This document shows positions 48,319 to 55,832 of a stretch of DNA of 64,000 bases, in pieces. The stretch spans positions 7,007,501 through 7,071,500 of the forward strand of contig NZ_CP091430.1 of assembly GCF_024734895.1 (NCBI RefSeq), read 5' to 3'. Every line of letters starts with the position of its first letter. Position 1 is the stretch's first letter. Below the pieces are notes generated by a model. It searched no databases, was not told the origin of the DNA, and saw only the letters and a list, made by a program, of their open reading frames with translations. The position numbers were made by a program, and so were the translations under genes. The stretch is from Paenibacillus spongiae. GTDB taxonomy: Bacteria; Bacillota; Bacilli; Paenibacillales; Paenibacillaceae.

Positions 48319-49491
48319 CTAGCGGATATATCGAATAATAAACTCGCACGCTTCTCTTACCGCACCTTGCCCACCGTTGCTTAGCGTAACGATATCCGCC
48401 CGTTCTTTTATACATTCTGTTGCGTCATTAACGCTAAAGGAAAGTCCAACATTTCCAATAACATCATAGTCATTCAGATCGTCCCCTATGTAGGCAACCT
48501 GATCAAGACTAATGCTATACTTTGCCGCCAGCTTATTGATAACTTCCATTTTATTCGTTATTCCAAGATGCACTTCTTCAACCTTCATCTTCCTTGCTCT
48601 TCGTCTTACTAGATCTACATCTTCACCGGTTATAATAGCTGTCAAGATTCCCTGCTCTCTCAAAAGTCCTAAGCCGACGGCATCCTTCGTATTAAAGCGT
48701 TTGAGTTCGTCTCCGTTCTCCGAATAATACATGCCGCCGTCCGTCAGAACCCCGTCGCAATCCGTAATAAACAGCTTTATATTTTGGCAGATGCGCTGTA
48801 TTTCTCGGTTCTTTTTTCGTCTTAGCAGTTGTTCGATTATGATCCAGTCTTCTGGCTCATCGATTTCCAAGTAAGACGCTGCATCCATTTCGTAATGACC
48901 AATGGCACCCGAAATCCGATTTTCACTCTGCAGAAGCCTTTCTCTTCCGGTAATATAGAACGCTCCGTTCTCTACCAGGTACCCGTCGAATTCCTGCCTC
49001 CTCGGCCTGCGTCTATAATCGTAATTCCCCGGACTAACCGTCCCGTCCGAATTGACCGTCCACATGAACCGTTTCTGCCGAACGACGGATAACAAGCTAT
49101 CGAAGGGTTCATCATCATAATACTGGATGGCCTTCTCGAGATCCGCCGCCTCTAATAGAGGAGAAGTCGCCTGAATGAACACGACGTTCTCGAAACGATA
49201 TTTTCGGGTAAACTCCAATAGAGCCATTTCAGAGCTTGCATGGTCAGTCGCAGTCTCTTCGCTCCTACCAATAACCGTTACCTTCTCATTTGCGCACTCC
49301 TGAACGATATTCCGTATAATATCACAATCCGTAGAGACATACACATGATCGATAAGAGAACATTCGATTGCAGCATCGATGGTCCATTGTATGAGAGGTT
49401 TGCCTGCTATCTGCTTTATATTCTTGAGCGGAATCGATTTGCTGCCGCCTCTGGCCGGAATGAACGCTACTGTTTTCAATGATTTTTCCAT
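48319..49491 (-). CDS. CMP-nonulosonate (N-acylneuraminate) cytidylyltransferase fused to KdsC-type HAD phosphatase
   Basis: 390 residues. Residues 1-225 match NeuA-type cytidylyltransferases: FIPARGGSKSIPLKN near 10-24, the QATSPL motif near 106 and LVENGAFYIT near 172. Residues 235-390 form a KdsC-like HAD phosphatase with the nucleophile in FITDCDGVLTDGG near 243, TGED near 283, the lysine in GITNKMEVI near 308 and GDDLNDYDV near 328. Together they would remove a phosphate from a nine-carbon sugar phosphate and activate the sugar with CTP. Vertebrate CMP-sialic acid synthetases have the same domain order. It overlaps the NeuB-like gene by 16 bases, so the two are translationally coupled. 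Confidence 0.88.
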   Translation of the reverse strand: MEKSLKTVAFIPARGGSKSIPLKNIKQIAGKPLIQWTIDAAIECSLIDHVYVSTDCDIIRNIVQECANEKVTVIGRSEETATDHASSEMALLEFTRKYRFENVVFIQATSPLLEAADLEKAIQYYDDEPFDSLLSVVRQKRFMWTVNSDGTVSPGNYDYRRRPRRQEFDGYLVENGAFYITGRERLLQSENRISGAIGHYEMDAASYLEIDEPEDWIIIEQLLRRKKNREIQRICQNIKLFITDCDGVLTDGGMYYSENGDELKRFNTKDAVGLGLLREQGILTAIITGEDVDLVRRRARKMKVEEVHLGITNKMEVINKLAAKYSISLDQVAYIGDDLNDYDVIGNVGLSFSVNDATECIKERADIVTLSNGGQGAVREACEFIIRYIR

Positions 49492-50342
49492 TTCAGCTTA
49501 TCCCTTTGCACCAATTCGATATCCAGCATATCCGTTTCCTTGTATGTCAGTGATTTCTGAACCGCCTTTAAATCTCTCGCCAGTCTGCGCATTCCGTCCG
49601 GCTCCAGGGAAGCCGCATGGTCCGTACCTTTCCAAGTACGATTCAGAGTATAGTGGCGTTCGATCGTAGTTGCGCCGAGTGCATATGCCGCGATATCAAC
49701 CGCAATGCCATTGTGATGTCCGGAAAATCCGATTTCTTTCACTACATTGCCATAGAGCTTCTGAAGACGAGAAATTTCAAACAAGCATACATCTTCGAAC
49801 GGGACCGGATAGCCGGATGTGCAGCTGTAGAGCACGACATCTTTGGCACGTTTATTTTTAACGAAGAAGTCAATGATATCGGCTTCTTCTGACTTGGCTG
49901 TCATACCGAGCGACATATGAATTTCCCCTTCATACTCCTCGCATAAGTATCCGAGCATATCATAGTGCAAATTAAGGGCCGAAGGAATTTTAATAAAGCT
50001 CGGTTTAATCGAAGCTATTTCCTTGGCCGACGTTAAATCCCATACCGACGTACTGTAGACGAGTCCAGCCTCCTCGCACCATTGCTTCAATTGCTTATGC
50101 TGGTCAACATCGAATTCCAAGTATTCGCGATGCTCCCCATATGTATTTCCATAGGAGTTATGAGGGTTTGGATGCGGCGCATTATACTGCTCTTCGGTTA
50201 ATAACTCTTTATTATTGCGCTTTTGAAACTTAACGGCATCGACTTTGCAAAATATAGCGGCCGTCACGATCATTTCTTTTGCGATTTCCATATCGCCCAT
50301 ATGATTACATCCGACTTCAGCGATCATTCGTGGAGCTTTCAT
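49476..50342 (-). CDS. NeuB-type nonulosonic acid synthase lacking the SAF domain
   Basis: 288 residues. The TIM-barrel condenses phosphoenolpyruvate with a hexose or its phosphate. Family motifs: AEVGCNHMGDMEIAKEM near 8-24, DAVKFQKRN near 35, SLGMTAKSEE near 150, CTSGYPVPFEDV near 173, GFSGHHNG near 200 and GATTIERHYTLNR near 218, ending TDHAASLEPDGM. It stops about 50-60 residues before the usual end, so the C-terminal SAF (antifreeze-like) domain that helps bind substrate is missing. Substrate and whether a 9-phosphate is made are unknown. AGGGGG before ATG at 50342. It follows maf by 18 bases. Confidence 0.86.
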   Translation of the reverse strand: MKAPRMIAEVGCNHMGDMEIAKEMIVTAAIFCKVDAVKFQKRNNKELLTEEQYNAPHPNPHNSYGNTYGEHREYLEFDVDQHKQLKQWCEEAGLVYSTSVWDLTSAKEIASIKPSFIKIPSALNLHYDMLGYLCEEYEGEIHMSLGMTAKSEEADIIDFFVKNKRAKDVVLYSCTSGYPVPFEDVCLFEISRLQKLYGNVVKEIGFSGHHNGIAVDIAAYALGATTIERHYTLNRTWKGTDHAASLEPDGMRRLARDLKAVQKSLTYKETDMLDIELVQRDKLKWKNH

Positions 50343-50360
50343 TATAAATCCCCCTAATTA

Positions 50361-52604
50361 TTATTGTGCTTCCAACCTGCTTATTGCTTCTCTAACGATT
50401 CCCTTAAGCTCGGGCGTTTTTTTCAGCATTGTTTGAATAAGCGGCAGCATGACACGAACCGCAAGTTCTGCCTTCTTGTTCAAGTCAGACTCGCCTGCGT
50501 ATTCGGCAAAATCTCGTTCAAACGTCAGCAGCTCATTTCGGCAAACTTTCATATATAGTCCCCTGTAGGGATCGCTGTTCAAAAGCATCTTCCAGTCAGC
50601 ATGAATCGCCTGAAAAGACTTGATGCATTTATTAGGTTCCGTTCTGCTTAGCTTCGGCATTCCGCCAATTCGATTGGAAAGCGTCATTAATTGGTTCTCA
50701 TACCTGTCCATTTCACCCGGCAGTTTCATGGTTCGCTCTACTATGGCTGATATGCGTGACGGGGTATACCCTTGCAATCTTTCTATCTCGTGAAGGAGAA
50801 AGTCTTCGGCCACCTGTTGATGCTGCAGGCTTTCTAAGACCTCTTCCATTGGCCGGTAAGCGGTATGCTTAATTTTTGCCCCTTTGCTTGATGAGTTGGT
50901 AAACGCAACGTCAGGGTATTGTTCAATCAGCCCTTCGATATTAGCCAATGTTTGTTCCATACCAGCATGATATCGATTTGTTCCGCCTTGTACGTTCTCG
51001 ACGAACATATCCGCGCTTTCAACTATCGCGTTCATTGCTGCTTCACTTACATGTCGTGCTCCTGGAGCGTACAAAGTATTGGCTGGAAACGATAAATCTT
51101 GTCCTGTAAATACGATTTCATTGCATCCCATGTACACCGCCGCTTGGATCGCTGTCCCCGTCACGGATAAAGTAGATTGAAAACGCGGTTCCCCGTTACG
51201 CAGCTCCATAAGATGATCCATTGTTACATCGTTGTCCAAAAAAGCATGCAGCAAATGGTTGCGGTTATCATCGATGATTTGATAATGGATCATTGGGGCA
51301 TATAGTAATGGAATTCCTTCTATATTCGTGTTCTTAAATACACGATAGTTCGACTCGCCGCCATCGATAGAAACGATAAGATGCGGTCTTATGCCATAAT
51401 GAAGCAGAGATTGGATGGCCGAACCGGCAGCGATTAGAAAGGCATGCTCTTTAAGTTTGATCAGATGGCTGATATCCGCTTCCAATGAAGGTCCCGCTCC
51501 AATAATAACGGCCGTCATTCCATTACACTTATTTTTCAAGCCGGCAATTGAAGGCGTGATTAAAGTCGCCTGGAGGTTATACAGACTATTTCTGACCCAT
51601 TCCACGCCGGACTTTTCCGATCTTATAATCGAGCTATTGTAGTTGCCGACAGCCAAGGCTGCTTCTTGATAGAATTGTTCCTTATCTTCCTTGCGTATGT
51701 GATCATACACCGGCAGCGTGTAGAGCTCAGGCTCGCCCTTGGCATATCTGGCGAAGTGATAAAACATCTTTTCCCTGTTCTTCCCGTCCGCTCCCACAAT
51801 AAAATCTACGAATGGATACCGCTCGAATACGGCTTGAAAATCAACAACTTCCATCGCAGCCAGCAGTATTTGCACATCAGGCTCGTATATGTATAAACGA
51901 TGCTGCGGATACAAGCTTGCATACCGCTCGATATGATAGCCAAATCCAAATCCATAGAAAAAGATGCTTGTCGTTTCTTCTGGTTTGATGGATCGTTTAT
52001 CGACCCATCGTTCAACCTCTCGATCAGGATTGTATCGGCTGTATAAATATAAGGGATCCTGTCCTTCTATTTTGATATAGAGATTTGGTTTACCATTCTT
52101 GCTGGTTACAATCTGGTAGTGTTCGCGATTCCTTGCTTCAGAACGAATCCGATCGTACAGCATGGGCTTGTGGATTTGAAAGTAATTCCTATTGCGGTTA
52201 AATCGTTGTTCCAGCGTCTGCTTGTCCTGCCCCAGATCAGTCTCCAATTGCTTAAGTACGGGTATTAACTCGTATGTCATGCAATCACTGGCACCAATGT
52301 AGTCTTCCTGGTCCATACTGCGATTCATATCCTGAAAGGTATCGTTGATATCCGTTATTGCGCGTGCAATACAAGGCTGCAGAGCAAATCGGAAATCATA
52401 TTCATTCAGACTATTGTTAACGTGTGTTAATGTTCTGTAGAGATCATCGATACCATCGATGACATAGCCAAATTGTTCCCACTCTTGTGCGGCTAGAGGT
52501 TCTTGGATTACATCAGCGATATTCGTGCAAGCTCCGACTAGGTCAGGTAAAAAGTTTTTTATATCAGCTAAGACCCTATTAACGGCATCAACCTGTTGAT
52601 CCAT
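50361..52604 (-). CDS. Maf-type motility-associated glycosyltransferase (DUF115), copy 1
   Basis: 747 residues. The central Maf/DUF115 domain carries IIGAGPSLE near 366, a VSIDGGESNY motif near 412 and a FTGQDLSFP motif near 495. Maf proteins transfer nonulosonic acids from CMP to flagellin serines and threonines. About 130 residues before the usual Maf start form a helical extension shared with copy 2. Gene order maf, neuB-like, neuA-HAD with 18-base and overlapping joints suggests one operon for transfer and synthesis. GAGAGGGG lies before the ATG at 52604. Confidence 0.87.
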   Translation of the reverse strand: MDQQVDAVNRVLADIKNFLPDLVGACTNIADVIQEPLAAQEWEQFGYVIDGIDDLYRTLTHVNNSLNEYDFRFALQPCIARAITDINDTFQDMNRSMDQEDYIGASDCMTYELIPVLKQLETDLGQDKQTLEQRFNRNRNYFQIHKPMLYDRIRSEARNREHYQIVTSKNGKPNLYIKIEGQDPLYLYSRYNPDREVERWVDKRSIKPEETTSIFFYGFGFGYHIERYASLYPQHRLYIYEPDVQILLAAMEVVDFQAVFERYPFVDFIVGADGKNREKMFYHFARYAKGEPELYTLPVYDHIRKEDKEQFYQEAALAVGNYNSSIIRSEKSGVEWVRNSLYNLQATLITPSIAGLKNKCNGMTAVIIGAGPSLEADISHLIKLKEHAFLIAAGSAIQSLLHYGIRPHLIVSIDGGESNYRVFKNTNIEGIPLLYAPMIHYQIIDDNRNHLLHAFLDNDVTMDHLMELRNGEPRFQSTLSVTGTAIQAAVYMGCNEIVFTGQDLSFPANTLYAPGARHVSEAAMNAIVESADMFVENVQGGTNRYHAGMEQTLANIEGLIEQYPDVAFTNSSSKGAKIKHTAYRPMEEVLESLQHQQVAEDFLLHEIERLQGYTPSRISAIVERTMKLPGEMDRYENQLMTLSNRIGGMPKLSRTEPNKCIKSFQAIHADWKMLLNSDPYRGLYMKVCRNELLTFERDFAEYAGESDLNKKAELAVRVMLPLIQTMLKKTPELKGIVREAISRLEAQ

Positions 52605-52633
52605 CTGTCCGTCCCCTCTCGTACCTACTCTAT

Positions 52634-52660
52634 ATATCGGATATTTGCCTAAATAAATTA
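52634..52660 (-). promoter_or_regulatory. Sigma-D-like promoter before maf copy 1
   Basis: Minus strand TAAT (52660-52657), 15-base spacer, TCCGATAT (52641-52634), against the consensus TAAA-N15-GCCGATAT. It matches 3 of 4 and 7 of 8 positions and lies just after the terminator of copy 2. Confidence 0.5.
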
Positions 52661-52692
52661 ATAAAGTCCATCAGAATTGTCTCTGACGGACT
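52655..52692 (-). terminator. Rho-independent terminator after maf copy 2
   Basis: Minus strand AGTCCGTCAGA pairs with TCTGATGGACT (one mismatch), followed by TTATTAATTT. The T-rich tail runs into the next sigma-D-like promoter. Confidence 0.8.
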
Positions 52693-52709
52693 CTTGTAAT
52701 ATATTCCAA

Positions 52710-54971
52710 TTAACCTAATGAAATAACTTTCAGTCTATCTATTCTCGCAATCGCTTCTTCATAATACGCCTGCAAATGAATATTCGTATCTACCATTCGA
52801 TCGATCAGTTTACCCAGCACCTCAACGAACATCTTCGCCTTATTTTGAATGTTCTTCTCCTCGGCTAGCTCAGGCAGTTTGCGGTCAAATTCATGTACAT
52901 CTCCGCCGATGGTATAGGTATATATAGCCTCAAAAAGCTTGCTGCAGACGATTATGCCCCATTGATCTTCAATATCAGCCATTGCTTGCAGGCATTGATC
53001 CGGATCGGTCTGTCCAAGACCGGGCAGTGTATCCAATTGTGTCTTGACTTCCTGTATGACTTTATCGATATCATTCGTCAATACAGGCAGCTCCCGCAGT
53101 CTTGCTTCAACCTCCTGCTTTCTCGAGCGATCATACGTATCGCCCTGGTCGCTTAGTATTTGTTTTATCAGCTCATCAACACGCGGCCGACTGCTTAATC
53201 GTTCCAATACGCTGCTCATCGGTTCAAATCGCGTATGCTCAATCTTTGCCCCCAATTGACTCGCATTAACAAATTGCACATCGGCAGTCCGTTGTATTTC
53301 TTCCTCGATATTTGCCAGAGTAATCTGCATTCGCACATCCGTTCTATTTTTGCCGCTTTGCACATTATCTACCGACATGTTTGCCTTGTTGACGACTTCG
53401 CTTTTATGCTCGCTGCTGACATGCTTCGCTCCGGTTGCATACATGCTGCTGGTAGGATAGGACAGATCTTGTCCCGTAAAGATAATCTCTGTACAGCCTA
53501 AATAAGCTGCAATTTGAATACATGTTCCGGTTACGGAAAAATGGGAACGGAATAAAGGATCCGTTTCTACGGTTCCCATCAAATAATTGGTTATAGCATC
53601 GCTGTAGAAGAATGCATGCATCGTATTGCTCATCTGTAAATCAACAATTCGATAGTCCACTTGCGGTATATAGACGAAAGGAATATCGCTGCGGTCGATA
53701 GGCTTGAATGCATCATAGTTAGAATCGCTTCCATCCATTGAAACCACGAGATGAGGCTTTATTCCGTAATGCTGTAACGACTGAATCGAAGTGCCTGCAG
53801 CTATAATGAGCGCGTAATCCTTTACTTTCTTTAACCATTCGACATCCCTTTCCAATGAAGGGCCCGCACCTACTATGACGGCGGACGTTCCGCTCAGCGA
53901 CTGGTATTTATTCGATAGTGACGGCGTATTTAAGTTTGCAGCAAGGTTATATAGAACATTCTTCGTATGCTGCAGTCCGCGTTCTTTCATCGTGCTTATA
54001 TTCGATACATAGGACCAGGCGACTTGATGAATCAAATCTTTTAAGATAATTTTATCGTCGGAATATAAACGATTATAAATCGGGATACTCACTTCGCTCA
54101 CTTTGCTGTCGTTTAAAGTATAAAACCCTTTTATAATATCTTCTAACCTGCCTCTTCTCACGCCAACTTCCATTGCATGTACATTGGCTTCCTTAAACAA
54201 CGCTTCCAAATTTACCGCATGCATTGCGGCAAGCAGAATCTGCTCATCCGGCTCAACGACAACGACCTTTACATCTGGATGCTGCCGTGAGAACGTTGAC
54301 AAATGATACCCGAGCCCAAGACCATACATGAGAATTTGCCTTCTCCCTGTTCCTTTGCTTGTCTCAGATTCCGCCCAACGTACAACCTCATACATTGGAT
54401 TGTATGTACTATATAACGCTACGGATGCGTTACCGCTTCGTATATGCAGATTAGGCGTTCCATCCTTAGCGGGAATCAATTGATAATTTAACTGATCCCA
54501 AACAAGACCCGCGATTTGCTTGTATACCTCCGGGTGGGCCGATTGAAAGTAGGCCGCATTAACCTCGAAACGCCGTTTCATCGCCTCATTTTCTTCCCCT
54601 AGACTAATAGATAGCCCTTGAATGAGGGGAATAAACTCATGCTTGATGATATCGCCAACGGCCACATGCATTTCACGGTCAACATAATCGTTTAATAAGG
54701 AGAACTTCTCTTCAATTGTTCCCACCGTATGATGAATGATGGGCTGTATGCCGAAATCGACTGCAGCGTCCTGCAGTCCATTATCCACGGTACGCAGCAC
54801 TTTATATAGATCATCCAATCCAGCGACTACCTGGCCGAATACCGACCACGCCTGCTCGGTCAACTTATCATAGAATAAATCGGATATCGATCCGCATGCT
54901 CTCTGCAATCGAGGCAAAAACGCTTTAATCTCCTCTATGGTTTCAAATAGATCATGTAGCTCTTCGCGCAT
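52710..54971 (-). CDS. Maf-type motility-associated glycosyltransferase (DUF115), copy 2
   Basis: 753 residues, paralogous over its whole length to copy 1. Core motifs: VIVGAGPSLERD near 368, VVSMDGSDSNYDAF near 414, IIFTGQDLSYP near 497. The first 130 residues form the same helical extension (IKAFLPRLQRACGSISDLF onwards). A duplicated Maf may mean two sugars, two sites, or donor and acceptor specialisation. It has its own promoter-like sequence and terminator, so its dose can be set apart from copy 1. AAGGGTG lies before the ATG at 54971. Confidence 0.87.
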   Translation of the reverse strand: MREELHDLFETIEEIKAFLPRLQRACGSISDLFYDKLTEQAWSVFGQVVAGLDDLYKVLRTVDNGLQDAAVDFGIQPIIHHTVGTIEEKFSLLNDYVDREMHVAVGDIIKHEFIPLIQGLSISLGEENEAMKRRFEVNAAYFQSAHPEVYKQIAGLVWDQLNYQLIPAKDGTPNLHIRSGNASVALYSTYNPMYEVVRWAESETSKGTGRRQILMYGLGLGYHLSTFSRQHPDVKVVVVEPDEQILLAAMHAVNLEALFKEANVHAMEVGVRRGRLEDIIKGFYTLNDSKVSEVSIPIYNRLYSDDKIILKDLIHQVAWSYVSNISTMKERGLQHTKNVLYNLAANLNTPSLSNKYQSLSGTSAVIVGAGPSLERDVEWLKKVKDYALIIAAGTSIQSLQHYGIKPHLVVSMDGSDSNYDAFKPIDRSDIPFVYIPQVDYRIVDLQMSNTMHAFFYSDAITNYLMGTVETDPLFRSHFSVTGTCIQIAAYLGCTEIIFTGQDLSYPTSSMYATGAKHVSSEHKSEVVNKANMSVDNVQSGKNRTDVRMQITLANIEEEIQRTADVQFVNASQLGAKIEHTRFEPMSSVLERLSSRPRVDELIKQILSDQGDTYDRSRKQEVEARLRELPVLTNDIDKVIQEVKTQLDTLPGLGQTDPDQCLQAMADIEDQWGIIVCSKLFEAIYTYTIGGDVHEFDRKLPELAEEKNIQNKAKMFVEVLGKLIDRMVDTNIHLQAYYEEAIARIDRLKVISLG

Positions 54972-55004
54972 TCGTTTTCACACCCTTATACAATGTCGAT
55001 AAGC

Positions 55005-55015
55005 ATTATATCGGA
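55005..55015 (-). promoter_or_regulatory. Promoter-like -10 region before maf copy 2
   Basis: Minus strand TCCGATAT (55015-55008), 7 of 8 positions of the sigma-D -10, runs into TATAAT (55010-55005), a perfect sigma-A -10. The -35 region is poor for either factor (TATT at 15 bases, ATTAAA at 17). It sits just after the fliT terminator. Confidence 0.4.
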
Positions 55016-55032
55016 TAATCCCGGTCATTTAA

Positions 55033-55066
55033 TAAGAAAAACTGCTAGGAATAATAACCCAGCAGT
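55033..55066 (-). terminator. Rho-independent terminator after fliT
   Basis: Minus strand ACTGCTGGG pairs with CCTAGCAGT (one mismatch), followed by TTTTTCTTATT. It ends the flaG-fliD-fliS-fliT unit before the maf genes. Confidence 0.85.
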
Positions 55067-55081
55067 CTCTTTTGACAGTAT

Positions 55082-55411
55082 CTATTCTTTGCGGTCTATG
55101 AAGTAACTTTCGGATGCGGATGCCTGCTCATACCTGCTCTTCTGCATCTGCGATGCCTGAAGCTTGGCAAGTCCTTGGGATGCTTCTTCCTTCAGGTATT
55201 CCATTCGTTGTACGATTACGTAATCGTACTCTCCGATTTTCTGAAGCAATTCTTTCTCGGTCTTTGATAAAGAACTACCGCTGCCGTTAAGCTGACCGAT
55301 GACTTCATCACGAAGCTCGAGCAGTACATTCAGCTCCTCCTCATTGATCTCATCGATTTGATCAGACGTCCTCTTCGTTACATTCAATAAGTGCGTGATA
55401 AGCTCAACCAT
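55082..55411 (-). CDS. fliT: FliT-like flagellar chaperone
   Basis: 109 residues from ATG 55411. Mostly helical and charged, with MVELITHLLNVTKRTSDQIDE at the start and a coiled central part (LLQKIGEYDYVIVQRMEYLKEEA). FliT-type proteins keep FliD unfolded for export. The identification rests mainly on position after fliD-fliS and on size; sequence similarity in this family is low. The frame can be read back to 55480 inside fliS, but the ATG just after the fliS stop (TGATATG) suggests translational coupling. Confidence 0.7.
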   Translation of the reverse strand: MVELITHLLNVTKRTSDQIDEINEEELNVLLELRDEVIGQLNGSGSSLSKTEKELLQKIGEYDYVIVQRMEYLKEEASQGLAKLQASQMQKSRYEQASASESYFIDRKE

Positions 55412-55412
55412 A

Positions 55413-55811
55413 TCAAATGGAATCCACAGCTGCTTGATGGTTTCCTGCCGTTCCGTTGGAAACCTGCTTCCAGGTTCCAAGCAGATCCATCAGATGCGCC
55501 ACAACTTCCTCAGCAATTGTCGCATTCTTCTTCACATTAGCCTGAATCAGACAATGTAACATATATTCATATATTTTAACTAAATCATTCGATATTGGAT
55601 AATTGAAATTAAGTGATGCGATTAATTCATTAATAATGGCTTGAGCTTTTAAGAAATTCGTATTAGCCGCATCATATTTACGGTTATGGACAGCATCAAT
55701 ACCCAACTTCGTAAATCTTATAGCGCCTTCGTAGAGCATAATGATCAACTTGCCGCCATTTGCTGTCTGAACGGATGATTGCTGGTAAATTTGATATGGT
55801 GAGTTTACCAC
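55413..55811 (-). CDS. fliS: Flagellin export chaperone FliS
   Basis: 132 residues, four-helix protein that binds the C-terminus of flagellin in the cytosol. The N-terminal YQIYQQSSVQTANGGKLIIMLYEGAIRF is typical, and DLVKIYEYMLHCLIQANVKKN is the core helix. It starts with GTG at 55811, eight to nine bases after AGGGG. Flanked by fliD and fliT in the standard order. Confidence 0.94.
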   Translation of the reverse strand: MVNSPYQIYQQSSVQTANGGKLIIMLYEGAIRFTKLGIDAVHNRKYDAANTNFLKAQAIINELIASLNFNYPISNDLVKIYEYMLHCLIQANVKKNATIAEEVVAHLMDLLGTWKQVSNGTAGNHQAAVDSI

Positions 55812-55832
55812 ATTCTACACCCCTTTAATTAC

